Shown here in pieces: positions 25,340 through 35,720 of a stretch of 64,000 nt of DNA (its first letter is position 1; every line of letters starts with the position of its first letter). Source of the stretch: Ascochyta rabiei (taxonomy: Eukaryota > Ascomycota > Dothideomycetes > Pleosporales > Didymellaceae); the NCBI RefSeq assembly GCF_004011695.2, contig NC_082408.1:2217501-2281500 (forward strand). Reading direction: 5' to 3'. Both the position numbers and the translations under genes were made by a program. Below the pieces are notes generated by a model that saw only the letters and a program-made list of their open reading frames with translations, had not been told where the DNA came from and ran no database searches.

Positions 25340-25366
25340 ATGCCCAATCTTTTTATTAACCTCTAG
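25340..25366 (+). promoter_or_regulatory. Upstream ORF of eight codons in the effector leader
   Basis: ATG at 25340 opens a frame reading MPNLFINL and stops at TAG 25364-25366, seven bases before the main ATG at 25374. If transcribed from the TATA-like element, it could reduce translation of the main frame. Confidence 0.4.
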
Positions 25367-25373
25367 TTAGAAC

Positions 25374-25640
25374 ATGAGGCCTACTTTCAAGAATATAATC
25401 CTCTTTGCCGCTACTCTCCCGGTTAGCAAAGCCGCTCATATTAACTGCGTTGTTAACATTATTAATGTCAACAATGCTATCGTTGGGACTGGCTGTGTCC
25501 CAGCTGAAGGTAACCGTCTTATCACCGTAGCCAATGGTGCAAATTACCGAATTGGCGCTTCAGCGGATTGTGGGTTTAGTGTTCAGGATACTGAAGTACT
25601 GCCAAATGGTTGGAGTCTTACATTTGGAGGACATTGTTAG
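25374..25640 (+). CDS. Small secreted cysteine protein, ToxB-like / MAX-effector candidate
   Basis: 88-residue secreted protein, uninterrupted, single exon. Residues 1-20 form a signal peptide (Lys6 near the N-terminus, hydrophobic 8-15, SKA-A at 18-21). The mature part of about 68 residues has four Cys (25, 41, 66, 88), with Cys88 the last residue, compatible with two disulfides. The TGCVP motif at 39-43, the N-C-V start of the mature chain, the Cys spacing, the length and the Gly-Gly-x-Cys end resemble ToxB, the chlorosis-inducing effector of Pyrenophora. ToxB has the beta-sandwich MAX fold. The gene shows none of the RIP stops that fill its neighbours, and its codons keep many CpA and CpG. 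It lies between a small LTR element and a Copia element. Host, activity and exact family are inference; the coding call is firm. Confidence 0.85.
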   Translation: MRPTFKNIILFAATLPVSKAAHINCVVNIINVNNAIVGTGCVPAEGNRLITVANGANYRIGASADCGFSVQDTEVLPNGWSLTFGGHC

Positions 25641-26011
25641 TAAACAGGGTCTTTAGCTCTTAAATTTTCAATTATAGACCTTCAAATTTTATAGTACAAA
25701 TCCATAACACTATTGTTAGAAGAACAGGTTATGAAGGTAAGGTTAGAGGCCTAATGATATTGGGACCTGCACGTTCCCCGCACGGTGTGGTGGTGGATAG
25801 GCGGGTTTTGCAGGAAGGTTTACGTTTAGGCACAGGCGGGTACAAAGGTTTGCATAGCTGAAGAATAGGAGATAAACTGCTGCAACTTGCAGAAAAAGGA
25901 ACTTAAGTAGGGCAGGTAGTAGTAGTTGAGCAATAAGTGTAGGCTAGCAGAGTAGATGTGAAGTTAACAATAGTAAGAGTAACAGTAGAGCTAGAGAATT
26001 ATATAGTAAGA
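25641..26011. other. 3' flank of the effector gene
   Basis: About 370 bp down to the Copia element. AT-rich just after the stop, then G-rich sequence (GGTGTGGTGGTGG near 25784). Two extra in-frame stop-like triplets follow the TAG. No further gene seen. It ends in TAAGA, the duplicated target of the Copia insertion. Confidence 0.5.
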
Positions 26012-26171
26012 TGTGGCGGCGTAACCAGCCGCTGTAGGGAACAATGGAAAGACTGCGCTGTATTGCTGTCTAGCTAGGAGAGTGCAATATATACCTGTCC
26101 CGAGACCAACTAAGCTAGGGCTGTCTGCCATAAGTAGACGGTCCGATTGACACCCAATTGATGCCGCAACA
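26012..26171 (-). repeat. Copia 3' LTR
   Basis: 160 bp, TGTGGCGGC...GCCGCAACA. The ends form an imperfect inverted repeat (TGTGGCGGC / GCCGCAACA). Pair of 29834-29993. Confidence 0.96.
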
Positions 26172-26329
26172 CTCCCCCCCAGCTGCCGTGAACAACAAGG
26201 CTGAATCTATCTACCTAGTACCACCCAGTGAGGCCTGCTAGGTCTGGTATCTCACTAGCCTCCTGTAGGTCATATACCGGTCGGTTCTTAACGTTCTCTA
26301 ATCTAATCTAATGCCTGACGTTCTCTAAT

Positions 26330-28032
26330 CCAAGCTATTGGACGAATTTCTTGTGTTTCTGTTGTACTAGAGTCTTGGTTAAGCTGTCTGCTGGCATGTC
26401 TAATGTAGGGCACCAGACAACGTCTATACGTCTGTTCTGTACTTCTTGCCTTAGCCACATCTAGTGAGTGTCAACGTGACGTAGCTTTGTGTGTAGTCTG
26501 TCCTCCTGTTTTGTGACTATACCTACTGTCTGCTGGTTATTACAGTAGATAACTGGCCTTACGTCAGGACTGAACTTGAGGTGTTTGAACACTCTGTTCC
26601 ACCACTCCATCTCCCCTCCGGCCACAGAGAGAGCCATGAGCTCTGCTTCTGTAGTAGACTTGGCAACTAAGCGTTAATGTGTTGCCTTCCAGTCTATACA
26701 CATACCATACAGTTTGAACAGGTATCTATATAAGCTCTGTCTGGATTCCTGATCGTTAGCGAACGCTGCGTCAGATGCTCTATAGAACGTTGTTAGATCG
26801 TTGATTTAACTGATATATGTTGTGTTGCTCTTTGCTCTGTTGCATGCTCGGATAGCCTAGTACTTTGTGCTAGCCAGGTATCTCCATACGTGCTTGGCGG
26901 CTGCCAGGTGCTTCTGCCTAGGGTTCTGCAGGTGACGTGCAAGGACTGAGTGAGCCCTTGATACGTCAGGCCTTGTAAAGATTGATATGTAGGCCAGTAA
27001 GCCAACTAGCTGCTGGTATATCTGTGTTCGGGTAGCGTTCGGCTCCTCTGTGCTTGACGGCAGGTGGCTCTCCGTTAATGGCACCGCTGGGTACCTTCCT
27101 GACGTCTGAGCTAGTTTAAACTTGGCTGACACCTTGTCTATAAAGGAGTCTTGTACTAGCCATATGGCTGCTGTCTCCCAGTCTCTTACCACACGTACGC
27201 CTAGGAACCATTTCAGCTCTCCTAGACTCCAAACGTTGTACGCTGCCTAAAGCTGCTTCTTAAACTGGCTATAATAGCTGAGATGCTGTAGGTGTACCAG
27301 AACAACAATATCATCCACATAGAAGAACACAATTAAATGCTCGCTTGTGAATAGACACGGCACGTCCTTAATTAGTCTTAGCCCTAGGTTCACCAGCGTT
27401 CTGCTTAGGTGCTTAAACCAAAGCTGCGGTGCGTCCTTAAGACTATATAGGGCTCTCTTAAGTTCAAGTAGCTCGCCCATCTGTCTCACGAACGGTTCTG
27501 GTGTACGAACGTAGACTAGCTGCTCTAGTGGTGCATTTAGGAACGCGTTCAGCACGTCATACTGATACGCCTGCAGGCCAAATGCAGCAGCTATTGCTAT
27601 TAGCAGTCTAAATACACGTGCTGCCAGTGTGGCTGCGTACGTGTCTCCCCACTCGTTCTGGAGGTCTCCTCTGACAACAAGTCTTGCCTTGTACTTGTAA
27701 AGGTACCTATCTTTGTTAAACTTGTATGTAAATACCCACTTTAGAGGGAGTATCTGTGCCTCTGCGGCTGCTGCTGCTGTCACTAACGTGGTTGCAAAGC
27801 ATCCCTTCTCTTGACAGCTAGCAAACTCAGCATGAGCTGCTTCTCTGAACTCCTGTCCGTGCGGGTGCTTCTCTAGGTCTCTCCACTGTCGTGGGGTTGC
27901 TGGGAGCTTGTCCCTGTGTAGCCTTAACTGTATGCACGTCTCACACGTGTCCCATTGGGGTGCCTTAGGGTGCTGTTCAACCTGTATCCCGTCGACGTGG
28001 TTGCTCAATTGAGCTACTGCCTTCTGACACAC
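26330..28032 (-). pseudogene. Copia Pol: pre-integrase zinc end, reverse transcriptase, RNase H
   Basis: Reading from 28032 leftwards: the end of the zinc-binding pre-integrase domain (CETCIQ), then an abrupt passage to the RT N-terminus (RQWRDLEKHPHGQEFREAA). The RT core has LPLKWVFTYKFN, YKARLVVRGD, QYDVLNAFLNA and FFYVDDIVVL. A stop follows at about 27247. The frame resumes with DSFIDKVSAKFKLA and the RNase H region (QQLVGLLAYISIFTRPD, SDAAFAND, KSTTEAELMAL, DMPADSLTKTL). Stops at about 26672 (TAA) and 26462 (TAG) replace Gln and Trp. The catalytic YVDD is intact, unlike in the Gypsy elements. The whole integrase DDE core is absent between CETCIQ and the RT. Confidence 0.9.
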
Positions 28033-28059
28033 ATGGCCAAGGAGCTCGTGGGCATCCTT

Positions 28060-29740
28060 CTAGGTGACTGTCAGTGGCTTCCGTTCGTCTTGTAACGGCC
28101 TAGGTACTGGATATTGTGTCGCATACACTGACAATAGAGCTGGCTGCAGTGCCTGCTCTTTCTTATTATTAATTAACCAGTGTCTATCCTGGTACTGCAA
28201 TAGACATATAACGTTTAACGCTTTCTCCTGGTATAGGCAGTCACGTCCTAAGTTAAAGTGTACTCCTAGAGGCCTGCTGTGTGACAATCCAACCACGCTT
28301 GTAAAGAATCTAGGGATGTAGGCCACGTACGTCAACTTCATCTGGCTTCTTCCTGTTGGCGTCTTAACGTTGAGTACTACCTTACCCCACTCCTCTATCT
28401 GTGCTAGCACTCCGCCAGCGTACACGTAGTCTGTAGGTCCTCCCTTTATAGTTGTAGTCTAATTAGATCCTCTAGTATTTGTGACGTAACAGTTCGAACC
28501 TGGATCCAATATCCACCAAGTGAGTAGTGGCGGCTGAGTCTGATCAGCTATAGCTGTAGTCTGTAGCATAGCATTGCAGTGTGTTGTGTCCCTGACTAGC
28601 TGCCCGTTATCCATGCTGATTACAGACGGCTTCTTATTCCCTGCTCCTTGCTTGCTGTCCTTCCGAAGCCGAGCTTCTACGTGTCTAAGTGCTTTAGCCA
28701 TAGTAGTCTCAGCCTGGCGTAGCTCGTTAAACTTCTTCTCTACTGCTGCATCTGGCGTCCAATTAGACTGCTGTAGGCTGTGGTTAACGTATTAACAGTC
28801 CTTAAATCTGTGGCTGTTCCCACACAGGCATGCTGTGCGTCGTGACGATCCCCCTAAGGCTGTCAGGTTGTCTGTGCTAGCTGTGCTGGGTGCAACACCT
28901 AACGTTGCAAACGTGCTAAGAGATAATGCAATTGGACGTGTGCGTCGATAGTAAGACTGAAATTCAGCCACAAGATCTGCGGTTGACGTGCACTGCTCTC
29001 CTCTCTGGTCCTTCCTAATTAGCTCTTGCAGCTGTGTAGCTGCCTAACTATTGTTAAGGCCCTAGATTGACAGTATGAAGTCCTCTTAAGATCAGTTGCC
29101 GTCCACCTCAGGCATTCTAGCATCCCTCAGGAGCCTGGTAATTGTCACCTACTCGTTAAACCAGGTATCTAGGTTTGCTCTCCTTGGTCTTGTACACACA
29201 GCTCTGTAGCAGCTGCGTAGCTGGTGATTCCGCTTACCTACTAATGGGCAGAGGTGCTTCTTAAGCGTTGTCAATCGACTGTACGGGTCTGAGCAGCTGA
29301 CAATAAGATCCAGGTGCTTGACGTTGATTGTCTAGGCAATCTTAGAGTTAAAGCTTCTTAAGGCCTTCTCTTTCTGTAACCATCTTGCCTTCTTACGCTT
29401 AAACCTCCTTGCCTACGTGTTGTAGACTGATATCTCTTCAGCAGACAGATCCTCAATGTCAATATTGTCCTGCTCTTCCTTAGATACCTAAGTCTTCTTA
29501 AACCTCCACACAGGCTTCTCCTGTGGCTTCTCATCTTGTAGCTTCCTCAGCTCGTCCACTAACAGACTTGGGTTGACGTACAGCCACAGGTTGTCCCTGT
29601 CTGCTGTGTCCTTTCTTACGAACAACTACTTCTCCCAGTTATCAGGCTTGCTGAGTATGACTGACGTCTTTGTTACTAGCAGGTCCTGCTCATATGCACT
29701 TATTGTGCTATCTCTTAGGACATGCTCTGTTTAACGGGTT
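28060..29740 (-). pseudogene. Copia Gag and protease / pre-integrase region
   Basis: Minus strand. Gag lies at about 28800-29740 and carries a zinc knuckle of the CxCGxxHxxxxC type (CLCGNSHRFKDC) at about 28790-28830. Then comes MAKALRHVEARLRKDSKQ and the protease with WWILDPGSNCYVTN at about 28470-28520, the DPGSN form of the aspartic motif used by fungal Copia elements. From 28425 to 28060 the frame reads AGGVLAQIEEWGKVVLNV and HWLI, the protease tail and pre-integrase domain. A few stops interrupt it. Confidence 0.85.
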
Positions 29741-29833
29741 GACAATTAATCCAGTTGTGTTAACAGCCAGTCGTACAGGCTGTATATAAACGGGTGAACG
29801 CAGCAATTAACTAAAGGCTTCTGGGCTTATAAC

Positions 29834-29993
29834 TGTGGCGGCGTAACCAGCCGCTGTAGGGAACAATAGAAAGACTGCGCTGTATTGCTGTCTAGCTAGG
29901 AGAGTGCAATATATACCTGTCCCGAGACCAACTAAGCTAGGGCCGTCTGCCATGAGTAGACGGTCCGATTGACACCCAATTGATGCCGCAACA
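29834..29993 (-). repeat. Copia 5' LTR
   Basis: Partner of 26012-26171. The differences include G/A after GGGAACAAT, T/C in GGCCGTCTG and A/G in CCATGAG. All are transitions. Confidence 0.96.
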
Positions 29994-31339
29994 TAAGAGT
30001 AGAGCTAGGGTTAATTCTAGAAGAACTGTGTATATAAGGCTGTAGGTGCAGTTACTTATATAATAATAGATATTAATAGTAGAATGCTGTAGTATATATA
30101 GTCCTATCTAGCTAGTATATATCTCTTACTAGTTCTGTAAATAGAAGAGGCTTAAGGTTAACTGCGCCTAGCGGAAACACAGCCACCAGACTAAAGTAGC
30201 TCGTTGGAACACGAAAAGAGAAGAAAGAAGCGACTTAACAGTTTATTACTCTAGTACTGTAACGTAGAGGCGCTTGCTATTAGACTGTAATAGGCTGTAG
30301 TTATATATGTAGCTAAAGCAGGCAGTATAGAGAAACCGTTAGCTATAGTTAGCTATACCTATAGCCATTCTAGTACAGTAGTTTTTATGTAGCTACTACT
30401 TGCTATTAAACAAACCTGCTGGGATTATTAACAAAATAGACCTAGGTCTAGCGGTGTTAGACACTAGAAAACAGTTATAACTAGTCTATTGTTAGGAAAT
30501 GTTATTATAGACAGATCGTCTCTTATACGCAGACCGCTTAAGAGAAGGTAAGATTATACGTAAAGTATACAGACAGTTAACTTCATAGCTCTAATAGGCT
30601 TAACAATAAAAAAGCAAAAAGTAAAAGAATTAGCTAACTCTGTTGCTTAAAATTTAATAGTATGCTTGCGCCTAGGCCTATACAGCTTAATTAATATAAT
30701 TAAACGTATTAAAAGAGTAGGTAAAGGACTTTTAATTATTGCTTAAGACGGTTTAAGGTTATGATTGTCCTTGTTAATCTCTTTGCTGTCTCTAATATCC
30801 TCTACTTGTGTCGCGGGCGCTAGTGTATGTAACAGCAACTTCTTAGGGTACGCAAACATGCTTAGCGGCAAGGGCTTACTGCTGCAGGTAGTAGTAAACC
30901 AGTGTTATCTAGTTATTATGTCAGCGATTGGCAGCTAAAGCTAGCACTGTTAAAGAATCTGCGGCTACTGCTGTGCCTAATTATACTGCTTCTATGCGTA
31001 ATATACATCTTAGTAAGCACAGTCTAGCTAAAGACACAGTACTACGTGTTATAGTGCGAGCGTAGTAAGGCACAGAAGACAGCGCTAGCAATGTGTTAAA
31101 GACAGTAGCAGCTACTGCTTAATAGAGGAGAGATAGGCGTAGTGTACCGTTACAGTAAGCAGCAGTGCAAAGAGCTAGCTAAGACGCTTAGGTGCGCGTG
31201 CTATCACGCTAGCAACATAGAGCAAGCTAAGTAGCTAAAGTAGTACCTACTAGATAGAGAGCTAATTATAGCTATATTAGTACTAGGTATAGAGGTTAAC
31301 TTCCTAATAATTATGTATATACTGTACTTAGAGATACTA
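29994..31339. other. RIP-affected repeat sequence of unknown class
   Basis: About 1.35 kb rich in TpA with scattered open stretches but no recognised domain. A plus-strand stretch at about 30950-31190 has few stops (KASTVKESAATAVP and later RRDRRSVPLQ) and may be a decayed ORF. I cannot assign a family. It ends at a TA used by the MITE at 31340. Confidence 0.4.
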
Positions 31340-31772
31340 ACGTACTCTACGGGCGAGTCGGACACACAGGCGAGTCGGACACTTAAATTCACACCAAAAA
31401 TCACAATCTTACACCTTAATATCTCCACAACCACACCATAAAATTGTCTAGAAATTTAAAATCTATACTGCATCTATATAAATATAAAGAGTCTAGAAGC
31501 ACTAAGCTCTATTATAGATACACATAGAGGTATTAAAAAGTACGCTAAAATAATCCCTGTATTTTATATCTTACTTACTAACTTCTATATTAATAGGAGG
31601 AAAGCTTAGCGCTTCTATAGTCTTTATCTTTATATACATGCAGCGTGGTATCTTAATTTTTAAATTATTGAATTTTGTAGTTGTGGAGATATTAAGGTTT
31701 AAGAATTGTGATTTTTGGTGTAAATTTAAATGTCCGACTCGCCTATGTGTCCGACTCGCCCGTAGAGTACGT
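31340..31772. mobile_element. Pogo-derived MITE (family D), 433 bp
   Basis: Perfect terminal inverted repeats start ACGTACTCTAC and extend through GGGCGAGTCGG, with TA duplications at 31338-31339 and 31773-31774. The motif GGCGAGTCGGACAC occurs twice near each end, 17 bp apart. The interior is AT-rich and non-coding. Its terminal 11 bp equal those of the autonomous pogo families A and B in this window, which suggests cross-mobilisation. Confidence 0.93.
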
Positions 31773-31811
31773 TATACAGTATAAAAGCTTAATTTAAGAG
31801 AGTAGGTAAGG

Positions 31812-32110
31812 TATAACAACGCAGAATAATAGAAGTCTCTAATAGGTGTAGGTATCCGCTAGAAGGTGTATAGAAGCACTATAATAGTTAACATAGATAT
31901 TTGTTCTATTCCTATAGGTCTTGTATGTAAAGATACTTAAAAACTAACTATCTAGACCTATTATACCTTGTGCCTTTATACCTATAAGCGCTAGAAATAA
32001 TAAAAGTACTAACTAGGATGTCGGGTACAAACAGTATGTAGTAGTACTAAGTTAGAGATAAACTAGATATAGGTCTAGACAGAAACCTTTAGAAGGACTA
32101 GGGCGTTATA
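31812..32110 (-). repeat. Gypsy-3b 3' LTR
   Basis: About 299 bp, TATAACAACGCAG...GGGCGTTATA. The expected TG/CA ends have become TA by transition. Same family as 34379-34675 and 58025-60187. Confidence 0.85.
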
Positions 32111-32511
32111 CTACCCTTCTTCTATATAGGCCGACTAATCTAGATACGTAAAGTAACTATATTAATATATTCTATTTGTATTATACATATTTAGCGTTGT
32201 TTTGGTATGTTAGCACCTTATTGTTATGTTGTTTTAATATTTCCTTATTGTTTTTTTTTTAAAGTAAAGACAACCTTTTCTTCCTTGCAACAATGTTGCC
32301 TAATTTAAAGCAATAACAAGCTGTTTCCTCGGTTATTTAGTACGCTAGCTGTTTGTTATTATTGTTATATTCTAGGCGCGTTACGTGTGTGTATAAACAG
32401 ACAATTCCTACACTTTTCCTTACTATAACAGATACTATTTCCTACTATAAGCGCACCTACTACACTACCTTATTTTCCTACTAACAATTGTAGGTTTGTT
32501 ACTTAGTTACT

Positions 32512-32706
32512 ATGCTAATACTAGTTCTGCCTTATACTCTTGTAGAGGCCTACAGGGTTATCTGTATTTATTTAGTTTGCGCCCTTGCAAGGGGGAGGGA
32601 GGTTATTTACAGCTTCCTTAAGGCGTTGTTGTCTAAGCGTGCTTATTGCACACTTGAAAACAAAAAGTGTCGCCTAGTAACTACTGTGGGTGAGAGTATT
32701 GCTTAA
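32512..32706 (+). pseudogene. Accessory antisense ORF of Gypsy-3b (fragment)
   Basis: An uninterrupted 64-codon frame opposite to gag-pol, just inside the 3' LTR. It starts hydrophobic (MLILVLPYTLVEAYRVICIY) and then becomes basic with three Cys (Y-C-T-L, KKCR). The homologous segment in Gypsy-3 lies at about 35080-35245 with several changes. It corresponds in position to the antisense ORFs of Gypsy-1 and Gypsy-4. Confidence 0.5.
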
Positions 32707-32734
32707 TGCAAGAAGGTGGTTGTGTTAGATACTA

Positions 32735-32885
32735 AGCCCTAATGGCTCGCTAAGATCATCTAATGTACCTTCCTAATAATCACGTGCCTTTAAGCCCTTA
32801 TGGCCCTCTAAGCCCTTAAAACTTAACTCCTCTAATAATTACGTGCACCTAACCCCTAATAGCCCTCTAAGCCCTTGTTACTTAA
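32735..32885. repeat. Short degenerate tandem repeat
   Basis: A block of about 70-75 bp containing TAAGCCCTAATGGC(C/T), then CTCTAAT(A/G)AT(C/T)ACGTGC, repeats about twice between 32738 and 32880. TATGGCCCTCTAAGCCCTT appears at about 32799 and a near-copy at about 32859. No coding meaning seen. Confidence 0.55.
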
Positions 32886-33678
32886 CCCTATACTCTACTC
32901 CACCACACATCTCCTCTACCCTAAGAGCTTAGCCCTATTAAGCTTACGTCTAGTACCTATATCTATTCCTCTGCTCTCTACTACTTTACTATCTGTTCTA
33001 ACAAGAGCCCCCTGGTATTGTTTGCCCCTATACCTCTTTACTTCAAGCAATCTCCTAAAGCCACCTAGCAGTTTATTAGGCTGTTGCTTGGTAATCTGCC
33101 TTTACCCGAGTGCGTTTAATCTAGCCCTAGGCATCTAAGTCTACTATAACTAATCTCTAAAGCCCTATTAGTCTAGGACTAAGAAACTAGATCCTTAACC
33201 TTATAGGTAACCTATATCTGTTTAGCATAGTCGCTAAGGTAAGCCTAGGTGCATGCTGTTAATTTGTTCTGTAAATCTCCAGCTTGTTTGTTTATTCGCC
33301 TATGTTGTTAGAGAAAGACAACCTAATAGCATATTAGGCTACTTTTAAGAAACTAAGACTCTCTAGCCTAGAGGACTGCTGATTAGTAGGTGTTTAGCTC
33401 GGTCCAGCAACCTACCACCTTTTACTAGGTAATTCTACTTTTACCAACGTAATAGCAAACAACTTTTACTAAACTTTAGGATAGCTTTAGGAAAACGTAT
33501 CTAAGTAAGGCAGTTATAGGGGAGGTAGTAGCCAGGACCTATATAAATAGATCCTAGATCTACTCCTACTCTTTCTTATTACCTTTAACTTGCACTTTGT
33601 TAAGTTGTTAACTCCCTATTTCCTTAATTTTTAACAACACATTAGGCCTTTAGATCCTTACTTTAAACTGCTCTTTTG

Positions 33679-33900
33679 CTATGTCTACCTTAGCGTTTAG
33701 ATCCCTAGTTGAGCGTAGTAGCAGTAGTAGCAGTAGCAGCAGCAAGAAGCTTCTACCTAGAGGTTAAGGCTGTACAGATTCTAATATTAGCCTATGTAAA
33801 GCTTGTCGTCTTTCCCTATAGGAGCAAGCTCGGCTTATTAAGAAGACCTTTGTTCCTTCTGTTCTAGCCCTAATAGGGTATTAATAGTTCTTTCCTAGAA
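33679..33900 (+). pseudogene. Possible small ORF with poly-Ser tract
   Basis: From ATG 33679 the frame reads MSTLAFRSLVER, then about nine Ser, then KKLLPRG before a TAA. Beyond the stop the frame continues with a CKAC motif and basic residues. The Ser run comes from a GTAGCA-type microsatellite (33717-33755). Not recognised; it may be part of an element-borne ORF. Confidence 0.3.
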
Positions 33901-34378
33901 CTTCCTTTCCTAAATAATAATATAGATGGCACCCTAGCTTACAACATCGCAGAAGCCCTTACAATAGCTCTTATTAGTAGTGCCAATCTTCCTTCTTTCC
34001 TTTTTAACATTACTGCCGCCTACATACATATCTGCTAGTTTTATACTCTACCTTTTAGAAAGAATTACTATATTAATTCTAACACTGTATACTACAGCTA
34101 GGCACCCTACTTCTTTTATTACCTCTACTGTTCTTTACGTGCCTAAGTTCCTAGCAACCCTAGATCTCTTAATACTCTTAGCGCCTAACAGCAGTAGTTA
34201 CAAACTATAATAAATAATAGTTATTAGCCCCTATACACTATTAGTGCCTATAGTCCTCTTATTTAAGGGTTCTTACTTGCTATAACTAACGCTGCTGTCT
34301 AATACTCTACTTTTTACAACCCTAACTATTCTAATACTTACTATAATTATTGTTAGAAGACGTCTGCGCTATGTACTT

Positions 34379-34675
34379 TATAACGACGCAGGATAATAGA
34401 AGTCTCTAAAGGATGTGGGTATCCGCTACGCGGTGTATAGGAGCACTAGGATAGTTTACACAGAGAATTGTTCTATTCCTATAGGTCTTATACGAAAGAA
34501 TACTTAAAAACTAGCTCTCTATACCTGTTAACCTTGTGCCTTTTATACCTTATAAGAGTTAGGAAGAATTACAGTACTGGCCTAGGGTGTAGGGGGGGAC
34601 ACGGATATAACAGCACTAAGTTAGTAATAAGTTAGAGAGGAATTAGACAAGGCCTTAGGTAACTAGTGCGTTACA
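34379..34675 (-). repeat. Gypsy-3 3' LTR
   Basis: 297 bp, TATAACGACGCAGG...GTGCGTTACA. A polypurine tract (on minus) follows at 34676-34690. The terminal TG has become TA. Confidence 0.9.
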
Positions 34676-35079
34676 CTACCCCCCCTCTTTTATAGGCAGA
34701 TTGTTCTAATACATGTAAAAATCTTTATTAATGTCCTCTAGCAGGATTATACCTATTTAGTGTTATTTAAGTAGATTAGTAGCTTACTATTGTGTTATTT
34801 TAATTTTGTGTTGTTGTTTTTGTCTAAGGTAAAGACACCTCTTTCTTCCCTACAACATTGTTGCCTAATTTCGAGGTACAAATAAGCTATTTCCTTTGTT
34901 ATTTAGTACGCTATCTGTTTATTATTGTTATTATTGTCTAGGCGCGTTGCATATGTATATAAACAGACAATTCCTACAGCTTTCCTTACTCTAACAGACA
35001 TAATTTCTTACTGTAAGCATACCTGCTACGCTGCCTTATATTCTTACTAAATAATTATAGATTTTGTTACTTAGTTACT

Positions 35080-35720
35080 TTGCTAATACTATTCCTACCT
35101 AGAGCTCTTACAGAAGCCTATAGGGTTATCTGTATTTGTTTAGTTTACGCCTTTACAAGGGGAAGGAAGGTTAATTACAGCTTCCTTAAGGCGTGTTTGT
35201 CTAACTATGCTTATTCTACACTTAAAAATAAGAAGTGTTAGTTACCTAGTAAGTATAATCTTTCCCTATTCTTACCTAATACTAACAGTTTCTAGGTTCT
35301 AGTTTACGCTAGTCTAGAATACGCAACTTCCTTAGGCAACCTTACTATATAGAGGTAAGAGGTAAGGGAAGAAGGGGAGGATACAGAGTTAGTGGCAGAG
35401 GCAGTAGAGTTAAGGCAGGATGCCTAGCGTGTTATTACAGAGTTAGTAAAGGATCTAGTAAGTGTAGTGCAGGGAGTAACTGCCTAGCTTAAATAAGTCT
35501 CTGCTGCTAACGTAATGCTACACTAGTACTATGTTAGCCTAACTAAGGGAGGGGTGTTAGAGAGGAGGAGGATGGCGGAGTTGGTAGAGAATGTGTGGGT
35601 GTTAACTAGGGAGGTAGTTAAGCTGCGACGAGAGATGGTCTATTAAGGCACTAGAGTTAGAGAGGTGTTAGCAACGCCAGCACCTACTCTATCTCCTAAG
35701 AAGTAGGGTAGTGCTAATAA
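35080..35720 (+). pseudogene. Accessory antisense ORF of Gypsy-3
   Basis: Plus-strand frame between the integrase end and the 3' LTR, opposite to gag-pol. The clearest part is at about 35350-35700: EVREEGEDTELVAEAVELRQDA, then ERRRMAELVENVWVLTREV and KLRREM, a charged, probably coiled-coil segment ending in TPAPTLSPKK. There are few stops compared with the pol strand. The family resembles the antisense ORFs of Gypsy-1 and Gypsy-4 in position and general character rather than in easily alignable sequence. Confidence 0.5.

Larger units (their letters stand above)
26012..29993 (-). mobile_element. Ty1/Copia retrotransposon, recent, lacking the integrase core
   Basis: A 3982-bp element with two 160-bp LTRs (26012-26171 and 29834-29993) that differ at only about three positions, flanked by a perfect TAAGA duplication (26007-26011 and 29994-29998). 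Coding is on the minus strand. A polypurine tract lies beside the left LTR (26172-26186). Gag, protease, the pre-integrase zinc domain, RT and RNase H are present, but the integrase catalytic core is missing. Only a few RIP-type stops are seen, so it is the youngest retroelement in the window. Confidence 0.95.
31812..34378 (-). mobile_element. Gypsy-3b: older Gypsy fragment (3' LTR plus 3' internal region)
   Basis: LTR at 31812-32110, followed by CTACCC... (polypurine tract on minus) and an internal region homologous to that of Gypsy-3 up to about 32720. Gypsy-3 is inserted into it at the TACTT at 34374-34378. The sequence right of Gypsy-3 (60188-60446) is probably its continuation. Between 32720 and 34370 the sequence is not alignable by eye to Gypsy-3 and includes a possible small gene near 33679. 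Confidence 0.7.

Noticed and set aside
26793..27005. 70-codon minus-strand open frame
   Set aside because: Out-of-frame shadow of the Copia RT/RNase H coding region.
33980..34210. 76-codon hydrophobic plus-strand open frame
   Set aside because: Leu/Thr/Ile-rich frame in TpA-rich decayed repeat DNA, no motif; RIP creates such hydrophobic frames.
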